Part shown: positions 1 through 5,234 of the stretch, one piece after another
Layout: the number at the start of each line of letters is the position of its first letter
Position numbering within the stretch: position 1 is the first letter of the stretch
NCBI GenBank assembly: GCA_934630905.1
Contig: CAKTXN010000105.1
Location: forward strand, 1-5,877
Reading direction: 5' to 3'
Length of the DNA stretch: 5,877 nucleotides
Source of the DNA: an uncultured Eggerthellaceae bacterium
Lineage (GTDB): Bacteria > Actinomycetota > Coriobacteriia > Coriobacteriales > Eggerthellaceae
Notes under the pieces: model-generated
The model's input: the letters and a program-made list of their open reading frames with translations, nothing else
The model's database searches: none
What the model was told of the DNA's origin: nothing
Program-made: the position numbers and the translations under genes

Positions 1-1246
1 AACCCGATTCACGCAGGTCAGAAAGCATTGGGCGCTTTTTGCCGCCGCGCTGCTCAATACTACGCGACAACTGGGACAACGCCAAAACCGGCATGTTCAT
101 TTCTTTGCCCAGAACTTTCAAGCCACGGGAAATCTCGCCAACTTCCACGGCGCGGTTGCCATCGCGACGAGCCGTTGCCGGCTGCATAAGCTGCAAGTAG
201 TCAACAACAATCAGGCCTTTTTCCTTATTACGCAGCTCGCGGCGGGCTTTCGCACGCAGTTCCAAAATAGAAAGCGCCGGCGTATCGTCAATCACAATAT
301 CAAGCTTCGACAGCGCCTTGGCAGCTTCACGCAGCGCGGTAAATTCCGCTTTTCCAATGTGGCCGCTGCGCACTTTCGACAAGCTCAAACGAGCTTCAGA
401 GCACAGAATTCTTTGCACCAACTGCGATGCACTCATTTCCAAGGAAAGGAAGGCCACCGAAACGCCTGCCTTTGCGGCATTGACCGCCAGGTTCAAAGCG
501 AAAGATGTTTTACCAACACCAGGACGTGCCGCAAGAATTACCAGGTCACCGCCACGGAAGCCGTGGAACAGATTATCCACGTCCACAAAGCCCGTGGGCA
601 CACCAGCCATTTCGCCTTGCTGCTCTTTAAGCTTTTTCAGCTCTTCGAACGCGCCCTCCAGAAGCTTATTCATGGGCTTGAACTCAGAAGAAACGCGCTT
701 TTCGGTCACGTTGAAAAGCATCTTTTCGGCTTCTTCGACCACCACATTCAAGTCGTCGGGGGCATCGAATGCCAGCGCGTTAATGGCATTGGACGCGTGA
801 ACCAAGTCGCGCAAAACAGAGGTGCGCTTTACCACGGAAACGTGGCTTTTCCAGTTGGTCAGGGCAAACGTATTGTCGGACAGCTCAATCAAATAACTGC
901 GACCACCCACAGCTTCCAGCTGGCCTTTGCCATGCAAGTTCTCCGCCAAAGAAATGGGATCAACGGGAATGTTGCGCTTATACAAATCCATCATGGCTTC
1001 GAAAATAATGCCATGAGCAGGCCGATGGAAGTTTTGCGGCTGCAGCTGCGTTGCCACTTCCTCCATGGCCTCGGTATTAAGCATGCACGCTGCCAGCACC
1101 GACTGCTCGGCATCGATATTCTGGGGCAGCGCGCGACGAGAACGCGCCAAATCCGATGAAGACAGGCCCGCCGGTGCTGCAGGTTGCGCAGGCACGGGTG
1201 CGGCAGATGACTCAACCCAGCCATCTTCTTCAAATTGATTTGACAT
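1..1246 (-). CDS. dnaB: Replicative DNA helicase DnaB (C-terminus cut off by window edge)
   Basis: This is the hexameric 5'-3' helicase that unwinds DNA at the replication fork and recruits primase. Reading the minus strand from the ATG at 1246 gives 415 open codons to the window edge. The usual family length is about 450-470, so some 40-50 residues are missing. Residues 1-38 are a low-complexity Ser/Ala/Pro extension. The N-terminal domain begins at LPQNIDAEQSVLAACM (residues 40-55). The RecA-like motor has Walker A ARPGVGKTS (240-248), the SLEMS motif (268-272), Walker B LIVVDYLQLM (345-354, Asp349), the ALSQLSR segment (about 391-397) and LSDLRESG at the edge. An in-frame TGA six codons upstream and a GGGAG ribosome site support this start. 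It is last in the visible operon, after rplI and an intergenic hairpin. No intein is visible in the Walker A region, and the frame is intact throughout. Confidence 0.97.
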   Translation of the reverse strand, partial: MSNQFEEDGWVESSAAPVPAQPAAPAGLSSSDLARSRRALPQNIDAEQSVLAACMLNTEAMEEVATQLQPQNFHRPAHGIIFEAMMDLYKRNIPVDPISLAENLHGKGQLEAVGGRSYLIELSDNTFALTNWKSHVSVVKRTSVLRDLVHASNAINALAFDAPDDLNVVVEEAEKMLFNVTEKRVSSEFKPMNKLLEGAFEELKKLKEQQGEMAGVPTGFVDVDNLFHGFRGGDLVILAARPGVGKTSFALNLAVNAAKAGVSVAFLSLEMSASQLVQRILCSEARLSLSKVRSGHIGKAEFTALREAAKALSKLDIVIDDTPALSILELRAKARRELRNKEKGLIVVDYLQLMQPATARRDGNRAVEVGEISRGLKVLGKEMNMPVLALSQLSRSIEQRGGKKRPMLSDLRESG

Positions 1247-1282
1247 ATCGTTCTCCCGTTCTCATAAAAGGGTCGTACTTGC

Positions 1283-1317
1283 AAAAGAGTCCCTGGCTCG
1301 TCTGAGCAGGGACTCTT
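1283..1317 (-). terminator. Hairpin between rplI and dnaB: weak terminator or attenuator
   Basis: GAGTCCCTG (1287-1295) pairs perfectly with CAGGGACTC (1307-1315), and two further A-T pairs extend the stem to 11 bp. The loop can form a small inner CTC/GAG stem. On the minus transcript the stem is followed by only four U residues and then GC, so as an intrinsic terminator it looks leaky. It lies 39 bases after the rplI stop and about 40 before dnaB. I see no good promoter between the hairpin and dnaB. Partial read-through that lowers dnaB output relative to the ribosomal genes is the likeliest role; this is inference. Confidence 0.6.
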
Positions 1318-1355
1318 CAATTTGCGATAAGCTCGCGAAGGTTTACAGCTTTATA

Positions 1356-1868
1356 CTACTCAGCTGCAACTTCCTCGGCCTCGGGCGCAGCTTCTGCAGC
1401 AGGCTCTTCAGCAGCTACAGGCTCTTCTGCACCAACCAGCACCTTCAGAGTCGCCTTAGCGGTGCGGTACAGAGAAACAGCAACTTCGAACTCGCCAGCG
1501 GTCTTGATGGGAGCCTTCAGCTCAACGCGACGCTTGTCAAGCTCAATGCCGAACTTAGCAGCTGCAGCTTCGGCGATCATGGTAGAAGTAACAGAACCAA
1601 ACAGCTGGCCTTCGTCGCCAACCTGGGCTGCTACGAAAACAGGAGCTGCTTCCAACTTGGCCTTCAGCTCGGCTGCTTCGGCAACGCGCTTCTCTTCACG
1701 CTTTGCGATGTTCTTCTTGCGCTGTTCCAGCTGCTTCAGGTTGCCCGGAGTAGCCAGGATAGCAAATCCCTGGGGAATCAGGTAGTTATTAGCGAAACCA
1801 CGAGCGACTTCAATAACGTCACCTTCGCCGCCCTTACCCTGAACTTCAGTCGTCAAAATAACTTTCAT
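1356..1868 (-). CDS. rplI: 50S ribosomal protein L9 (bL9)
   Basis: L9 binds 23S rRNA near the L1 stalk and helps keep the reading frame. The 170-residue product starts with the family signature MKVILTTEVQGKGGEGDVIE and includes the conserved GFANNYLIPQGFA segment (about 24-36), which together form the N-terminal RNA-binding domain. A long charged helix (about 41-74, LKQLEQRKKNIAKREEKR) connects to the C-terminal domain, where GQLFGSVT (about 87-94) is typical. The family is usually about 148-150 residues long. Here the last 24 or so residues, from about 147, are an added Ala/Glu/Pro tail that is strongly acidic and probably disordered. The start is fixed by a strong AGGAGG site six bases upstream. 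It follows rpsR by 12 bases, so the two are co-transcribed. Confidence 0.97.
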   Translation of the reverse strand: MKVILTTEVQGKGGEGDVIEVARGFANNYLIPQGFAILATPGNLKQLEQRKKNIAKREEKRVAEAAELKAKLEAAPVFVAAQVGDEGQLFGSVTSTMIAEAAAAKFGIELDKRRVELKAPIKTAGEFEVAVSLYRTAKATLKVLVGAEEPVAAEEPAAEAAPEAEEVAAE

Positions 1869-1880
1869 GGTTCCTCCTTC

Positions 1881-2144
1881 TTAATCGCGCTTGCGGCGAT
1901 CGCCACGGCCGCTGATTGCGGGAACCACGTAAGCCATCAATGCCATTTCACGAGAACGCTTTACGGCATTGGCAACGTCCTTCTGATGCTGGGTGCAGCA
2001 ACCCGTCACGCGACGCGGCTTGATTTTGCCACGATCGGTAACAAATTTACGCAGCAACTGCGTATCCTTATAGTCGATAAACTGCGTGTCGTCCTTGCAG
2101 AACTGGCAGTATTTACGACGAGGCTGCTTTGAATAATCGGCCAT
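1881..2144 (-). CDS. rpsR: 30S ribosomal protein S18 (bS18), zinc-ribbon type
   Basis: S18 binds the 16S platform as a heterodimer with S6. The 87-residue product has the family core YKDTQLLRKFVTDRGKI and RRVTGCCTQHQ, followed by the VKRSREMALMAYV helix. Cysteines at 13 and 16 (CQFC) plus the CC pair at 49-50 mark it as the zinc-binding 'C+' form known for this protein; metal binding is inferred. The frame is open to a TTG at 2150, two codons further up. However, GAGG (2152-2155) lies one base from that TTG and seven from the ATG at 2144, so I place the start at 2144. It sits between ssb (21-base gap) and rplI (12-base gap) in the operon. Confidence 0.96.
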   Translation of the reverse strand: MADYSKQPRRKYCQFCKDDTQFIDYKDTQLLRKFVTDRGKIKPRRVTGCCTQHQKDVANAVKRSREMALMAYVVPAISGRGDRRKRD

Positions 2145-2158
2145 ATTCAAACCTCTTT
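2145..2158 (-). promoter_or_regulatory. rpsR ribosome binding site, decides the start
   Basis: The minus strand reads AAAGAGG, then TTTGAAT, then ATG. The seven-base spacing from GAGG to the ATG at 2144 is ideal, while the upstream in-frame TTG at 2150 would be only one base away. The shorter 87-residue S18 is therefore preferred. Confidence 0.7.
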
Positions 2159-2165
2159 CGTTTCT

Positions 2166-2618
2166 TTAGAATGGAATATCTTCATCGTAGATGGAAGATT
2201 CAGCACTCACAGAAGGGGCAGCAACAGGAGCAGCACCATACGAACGCGAACCGCCATTGCTATAATCACCAGCACCGCCACCGTTGCGACTGCTCATGAA
2301 CTCCAGTTCATCCACAATCACTTCAATCTTGCTGCGCTTTTCGCCCGTGTCCTTCTTCTCCCACTGGCTCCAGCGAAGTTTTCCTTCAATGGAGACCTTC
2401 ATACCCTTGGTCAGAATGCGAGAAAGGCTTTCCGCACGTGCACCGAACATGGTGCAGTCAATGTAGTTCGGATAGTCTTCCCATTCACCTGTTTGAGCGT
2501 TGCGACGACGATCGTTGACCGCCACGCCGAAACCAAGAATAGAAACGCCACCAGCCGTGTTGCGAAGCTCAGGATCGCGCGTCAAATTACCACTGATGAT
2601 TACTCTGTTAATGCTCAT
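2166..2618 (-). CDS. ssb: Single-stranded DNA-binding protein
   Basis: SSB coats single-stranded DNA as a tetramer during replication, recombination and repair. The 150-residue product opens with MSINRVIISGNLTRDPELR, the usual start of the OB fold, which runs to about residue 108. Conserved aromatic residues for base stacking include Trp46, Tyr52, Phe58, Trp83 and Trp86. Residues about 111-137 form a short Gly/Ser/Asn/Ala/Pro linker. The protein ends in the acidic tip YDEDIPF (144-150), the docking peptide for repair and replication partners. A GAGG ribosome site lies six bases upstream of the ATG. It lies 44 bases downstream of rpsF and is read in the same direction. Its position between rpsF and rpsR is the standard arrangement. 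This would be the main replicative SSB; a second copy elsewhere cannot be excluded. Confidence 0.97.
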   Translation of the reverse strand: MSINRVIISGNLTRDPELRNTAGGVSILGFGVAVNDRRRNAQTGEWEDYPNYIDCTMFGARAESLSRILTKGMKVSIEGKLRWSQWEKKDTGEKRSKIEVIVDELEFMSSRNGGGAGDYSNGGSRSYGAAPVAAPSVSAESSIYDEDIPF

Positions 2619-2638
2619 GTCTTCCTCTTTTCATGCTT

Positions 2639-2652
2639 GGTGAAATTTCACC
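2639..2652. repeat. 14-bp perfect palindrome between rpsF and ssb
   Basis: GGTGAAATTTCACC is a perfect palindrome in the 44-base gap after the rpsF stop. It leaves no room for a loop unless the central AAATTT opens, and no U tract follows on the minus strand, so it is not an intrinsic terminator. It could be a binding site for a dimeric protein, a weak processing hairpin, or chance. Confidence 0.5.
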
Positions 2653-2662
2653 TAATCAATCA

Positions 2663-2956
2663 CTAGTCGCGATCAGCGCGGGCCACGATCATGTGACGCT
2701 CGATAGCGTCGGTGATGCGCAGAACGCGATTCAGTTCAGCAATGCTAGCGGGATTTGCATGAAAATCGACGAGAGTATATTCACCCTCGGTCTGGCCGTT
2801 AATCTCGTAAGCAAGTTTACGCTTGCCCCAGTCAGTGACAGTATCAATCACACCATTGCCTTCTGCGATGGTGTTTTCAACACGCTTCATTGCTGCAAGA
2901 CGGGATTCTTCGTCGATATTCGGTGCGACAAAAAACAGCAGTTCATAAGCCTTCAT
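2663..2956 (-). CDS. rpsF: 30S ribosomal protein S6 (bS6)
   Basis: S6 pairs with S18 on the central domain of 16S rRNA. The 97-residue product begins MKAYELLFFVAPNIDEE, the family's usual start, and has the ferredoxin-like fold hallmarks VTDWGKRKLAYEINGQTEGEYTLVDF (about 40-65) and the C-terminal segment LRITDAIERHMIVA. The open frame extends 15 codons further up to an ATG at 3001. That extension (which would begin MPLSPEAVQSKGGEL) is translated leader sequence with no family similarity. The near-perfect AGGAGGTGA seven bases before 2956 fixes the shorter start. This is the first gene of the operon, directly behind a good promoter and a structured leader, which is where S6:S18 autoregulation occurs in many bacteria. 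Confidence 0.97.
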   Translation of the reverse strand: MKAYELLFFVAPNIDEESRLAAMKRVENTIAEGNGVIDTVTDWGKRKLAYEINGQTEGEYTLVDFHANPASIAELNRVLRITDAIERHMIVARADRD

Positions 2957-3024
2957 CAGCTCACCTCCTTTGGACTGTACGGCTTCGGGCGACAAAGGCA
3001 AAACCCCCGAAGCAGGATTAGCCT
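2957..3024 (-). promoter_or_regulatory. rpsF leader: hairpin with loop complementary to the ribosome site; candidate S6:S18 element
   Basis: From the predicted transcript start to the rpsF ATG the leader is about 68 bases. GCTTCGGG (3013-3006) pairs with CCCGAAGC (2989-2982) in a perfect 8-bp stem with a 16-base loop. The loop contains CCTTTG (2998-2993), which is exactly complementary to CAAAGG (2972-2967), overlapping the start of the AGGAGG ribosome site. A pseudoknot could therefore hide the site. A CCG triplet (2983-2981) sits at the base of the stem. The published S6:S18 complex-binding motif in rpsF leaders presents a conserved CCG in a bulge beside a hairpin, so this is a plausible member. 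The expected outer stem is only weakly visible (GGCU with AGUC, one G-U pair), so the family assignment is tentative. Confidence 0.55.
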
Positions 3025-3057
3025 AAGTATTTTAGCAAATTAAAATCTGCCGTTCAA
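3023..3057 (-). promoter_or_regulatory. sigma70-type promoter of the rpsF-ssb-rpsR-rplI-dnaB operon
   Basis: On the minus strand TTGAAC (3057-3052) and TAAAAT (3034-3029) are separated by exactly 17 bases; each box matches the consensus at four or five of six positions. The start of transcription would be near 3022-3024. A- and T-rich sequence lies in the spacer and just upstream, as expected for a strong ribosomal promoter. It sits about 70 bases before rpsF, with no competing gene in between. Confidence 0.75.
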
Positions 3058-3102
3058 GCTGCATTTTTCTGAACTTTTGCAGATTCACCATACCTTCACG
3101 TT

Positions 3103-3166
3103 CTATCAAAAAGCTATCAAATCGGGCTAAAACGCTATCAATCCGTCTACAAAAAGCTACAAAATG
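3103..3166. repeat. Six short direct repeats, CTAyCAAAA type, spaced about one helical turn
   Basis: Units start at 3103, 3114, 3127, 3135, 3147 and 3157. The clearest are CTATCAAAAAG (3103-3113), CTATCAAATC, CTATCAATCC, CTACAAAAAG (3147-3156) and CTACAAAATG. The third unit is degenerate (CTAAAACG). Distances are 11, 13, 8, 12 and 10 bases, averaging about 10.8, so the A-tracts and CTA steps fall on one face of the helix. The array lies 46-109 bp upstream of the -35 box of the operon promoter and beyond the neighbouring gene's terminator. It may be a phased bend that activates the promoter or a cooperative protein-binding array. No known motif is recognised. Confidence 0.55.
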
Positions 3167-3178
3167 CAAAATTGCATG

Positions 3179-3208
3179 AAAAACCCCGCCGAATTGCTTC
3201 AACGGGGC
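3179..3208 (-). terminator. Strong intrinsic terminator of the acidic-protein gene
   Basis: On the minus transcript GCCCCG (3208-3203) pairs with CGGGGU (3188-3183, with a terminal G-U). UU-GG wobbles and GAA-UUC pairs extend the stem to 11 bp, capped by a GCAA tetraloop of the GNRA class. Five U residues follow (3183-3179). The gene it ends has its stop codon about 108 bases earlier. The opposite orientation lacks a U tract, so I call it for the minus strand only. Confidence 0.85.
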
Positions 3209-3235
3209 TACCTACTTGGTACTTTAATTGTCTAA

Positions 3236-3300
3236 TGCAGCCATTCACTGCACGAACATCGATCGCACTCAGTTCGCAGTGAGGAATCTAAGCGGCTGCA
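3236..3300 (-). other. Nested inverted-repeat structure in the 3' region of the acidic-protein gene
   Basis: An outer stem TGCAGCC (3236-3242) with GGCTGCA (3294-3300) encloses an inner stem: TCACTGC (3245-3251) with GCAGTGA (3276-3282), continued after a two-base bulge by GAAC (3254-3257) with GTTC (3272-3275). This gives 7 plus 11 base pairs, with an 11-base single-stranded stretch on one side and a 14-base loop. On the minus transcript it begins about 15 bases after the stop codon and is followed by the terminator at 3179-3208. It could be a 3' stabilising structure or part of a 3'-derived small RNA. On the plus strand GGCTGCA is followed by GTTTTT, so a plus-strand terminator is also conceivable, but no plus gene precedes it. 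Confidence 0.5.
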
Positions 3301-3315
3301 GTTTTTCGCGCAGAA

Positions 3316-3783
3316 CTACTCTTCTTCTTCGGGCGTCCAGTCTTCCGCCGGCTCAAGGTTAATGGCGTAGTTGGGAGCATCGCCCAAGAACAGCACTTCC
3401 TCGTCAAACGAGTAGTTGCCATCTTCGTCCACCGTATAAGGGCAACCAATCGCAACGCCAACGTCATCGCCCGGCAAGCCGCCTTCGGCAATAATAGCAT
3501 CCGTCTGCTCGTCATCCATCCAGCCATCGTAGCAGAACGCATAACCCGTAATGCCATCAAGGCCAGAAATCAGCTCTTCTGCCTTTTCATACATTTCATC
3601 AGGCGTTTCGCCAACAATGGAATCGAAATACATCAAATCGCGCACCAGCGTCGCGGCAAAAGGAGCGCACTCCCCTTCTTCAGCCAAACGCTCTTTTGCT
3701 TCCTGCACAGCAAACAACAGGATTTGCTCCAGCATGTCGGAGATAACGACGTCCTCTTCCTCCAAGATCTCTTCTTCTGCCAT
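3316..3783 (-). CDS. Acidic hypothetical protein, 155 residues
   Basis: I do not recognise this family. The product has a very high Asp/Glu content, with acidic clusters at both ends (MAEEEILEEEDVV at the start, EDWTPEEEE at the end), no signal peptide and no membrane segment, so it is probably cytosolic. An amphipathic helical part (about 17-40, MLEQILLFAVQEAKERLAEE) is followed by APFAATLVRDLMYFD, a further helix (EMYEKAEELISGL, about 66-78), then a stretch with three aromatic residues, GYAFCYDGWMDDEQ, and a likely beta-rich C-terminal half. Cysteines occur around 38, 83 and 113. The frame is open 12 codons further to 3819, but AAAGGA seven bases before 3783 supports the shorter start. It is transcribed alone, ending in its own strong terminator, and is divergent from the transporter gene. 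Clean start, stop and base use argue for a real gene. Confidence 0.82.
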   Translation of the reverse strand: MAEEEILEEEDVVISDMLEQILLFAVQEAKERLAEEGECAPFAATLVRDLMYFDSIVGETPDEMYEKAEELISGLDGITGYAFCYDGWMDDEQTDAIIAEGGLPGDDVGVAIGCPYTVDEDGNYSFDEEVLFLGDAPNYAINLEPAEDWTPEEEE

Positions 3784-3844
3784 AGGAAATCCTTTCTCGG
3801 TTTCACTTATTACAAGCATTGAAGCTTCCCCGCTCCAAGAATAT

Positions 3845-3902
3845 CCATTGTACGTTAAAGCGCAAAAAACAGCGAGGTTCTTTTGAAACTGTCATACAAT
3901 GG
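3845..3902. promoter_or_regulatory. Divergent intergenic region with mirrored TACAATGG boxes
   Basis: CCATTGTA (3845-3852) and TACAATGG (3895-3902) form an inverted pair, giving a TACAAT -10-like box pointing outwards on each strand. The minus box is about 63 bases from the acidic-protein ATG, and the plus box is about 30 bases from the transporter ATG. No convincing -35 box lies 16-18 bases upstream of either, so promoter activity is only suggested, possibly needing an activator. Confidence 0.3.
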
Positions 3903-3930
3903 CTAACAAAGACGTCTTGAAAGGATCACC

Positions 3931-5088
3931 ATGCTGTTCTCGGTGAATAAAATTGTTGGCAATAAAGAAGCCGCGACCACCACAAAAGGACGCCAGACCA
4001 TTGGAATGCGCGCGAGCGTTGTGGGCATTGCGCTGAACACACTGCTGTGCGCGGCGAAGGCAGCCATTGGCCTTGCTGCGGGCTCTATTTCCATCGTTGC
4101 GGACGCCGTGAACAACCTGTCCGACGCGGCATCGAACATCATTAGCCTTTTGGGCTTTAAGCTGGCAAGCAAGCCCGCCGATGCGGGGCACCCCTATGGG
4201 CACGGCCGCTACGAGTACCTGGCGGGATTATCTGTTGCCGTATTGGTGCTGGTCGTGGGCGTGGAGCTGGCGCGCGGAAGTGTTGAAAAGCTGTTGAACC
4301 CCGCGCCCGTGGAATACAGCGCTGTGTTGGTAGCGGTTCTGCTTCTTTCCATTGCAGTAAAGCTGTGGATGATGCTGTTCAACGCGCAGGTCGGAAAAGA
4401 GATTGACTCGGGCGTGCTGGCGGCGGCATCGGTGGACTCCCGCAACGACGTGATAACCACGGCAGCGGTTCTAGCGGCGGCTGGTGTTTCGTACTTTACC
4501 GGGTTTGATCTGGACGGATGGGTTGGTCTTGCAGTGGCGGCGTTCATTTTGTGGAGCGGCGTAGAGCTGGTTCGCGATGCGATCGATCCCCTTTTGGGCA
4601 AGCCTGCCGATCCCGAAACCATAAAGCTTATTGAGAACAAGATGCTTTCTTACGATGGCATTTTGGGCATCCACGACCTGATTGTGCACGATTACGGCCC
4701 TGGCCGCGTGTTCGCAAGCATTCACGCGGAAGTTGACTCGTCTGTTGATATTCTAACGAGCCATGAGCTTATTGATGCCATTGAGCAGGACTTCTTGAAA
4801 AACGAAGGCCTTGCGGTGGTCATCCATCTTGACCCCATTGTGACAAGCGATGCGCGCGTGAGCAAGTTGCGTAAATGGATTTCGGAAGACGTAGCGCAGA
4901 TTGACCCGCGCCTGAGCATCCACGATTTACGTATTGTTCCTGGCGAGAATCGCACCAATGTGATTTTCGATTGCTACGAGCCTTATGCGGTTGAAATTGG
5001 CGAAGATGAACTGAAAACCATGATCTCCCAGCATGTGTCCGAGAAATTCCCGCAGTATTTCTGCGTTATCAAGATTGACCGCGGATAA
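3931..5088 (+). CDS. Cation diffusion facilitator (CDF) transporter, probably Mn(II) efflux, with doubled C-terminal domain
   Basis: CDF proteins are dimeric proton antiporters that move divalent metals out of the cytosol. The membrane part spans about residues 24-215. The transport site residues are visible: Asn61 and Asp65 in helix 2 (DAVNNLSDAASN) and Asp169 and Asp173 in helix 5 (VDSRNDVI). Zn/Fe-type YiiP has Asp-Asp and His-Asp at these places. The Asn-Asp/Asp-Asp set resembles the Mn exporter MntE, so Mn(II) is the likely substrate (inference). The interfacial site is DAGHPYGHGR (Asp84, His87, His91). The cytoplasmic domain (about 225-303) keeps IHDL, His265 and IHLDP (His299, Asp301). 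Residues about 318-385 repeat that fold in degenerate form (LSIHDLRIV, ending VIKIDRG). At 385 residues it is longer than the roughly 300 of YiiP. AAAGGATCACC precedes the ATG. No terminator follows, so it may be co-transcribed with the small membrane gene. Confidence 0.93.
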   Translation: MLFSVNKIVGNKEAATTTKGRQTIGMRASVVGIALNTLLCAAKAAIGLAAGSISIVADAVNNLSDAASNIISLLGFKLASKPADAGHPYGHGRYEYLAGLSVAVLVLVVGVELARGSVEKLLNPAPVEYSAVLVAVLLLSIAVKLWMMLFNAQVGKEIDSGVLAAASVDSRNDVITTAAVLAAAGVSYFTGFDLDGWVGLAVAAFILWSGVELVRDAIDPLLGKPADPETIKLIENKMLSYDGILGIHDLIVHDYGPGRVFASIHAEVDSSVDILTSHELIDAIEQDFLKNEGLAVVIHLDPIVTSDARVSKLRKWISEDVAQIDPRLSIHDLRIVPGENRTNVIFDCYEPYAVEIGEDELKTMISQHVSEKFPQYFCVIKIDRG

Positions 5089-5220
5089 ATGTTTCCCCTG
5101 CAAAATGCGGCAAAATACACTTATGCAAAAAATGGATAACTCAGACGCAATTCGCATAAAACGAGTGAGACTTTCTCAGAATAACGGAGTATGATGAGGT
5201 AGAGGATCAATTCATATTCG

Positions 5221-5228
5221 AAGGAGGT
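5221..5228 (+). promoter_or_regulatory. Strong ribosome binding site of the small membrane protein gene
   Basis: AAGGAGGT lies six bases before the ATG at 5235. This strong site is the best single evidence that the short frame is translated. Upstream, TATGAT (5190-5195) could be a -10 box, but no clear -35 partner is seen at the right distance. Confidence 0.75.
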
Positions 5229-5234
5229 ACGCTC

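Noticed and set aside
359..1159. Long plus-strand open frame (266 codons) opposite dnaB
   Set aside because: It lies wholly antisense to the continuous DnaB frame with all helicase motifs, and its translation is His/Gln-rich low-quality sequence with no ribosome site.
2957..3001. A 15-codon N-terminal extension of S6 from an ATG at 3001
   Set aside because: The family starts at MKAYELLFF and the AGGAGGTGA site fits only the ATG at 2956. The extension overlaps the leader hairpin.
3288..3560. Second minus-strand frame overlapping the acidic-protein gene
   Set aside because: It is the same strand in another frame, Arg/Met/Thr-rich without a ribosome site, while the acidic frame has a good start signal and clean boundaries.
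5089..5139. 16-codon frame starting one base after the CDF stop
   Set aside because: It has no ribosome site and no recognisable content; a chance ATG next to TAA is more likely.
5166..5178. TGAGActtTCTCA hairpin as terminator of the CDF gene
   Set aside because: The stem is only five base pairs with a three-base loop, and no T run follows on either strand.
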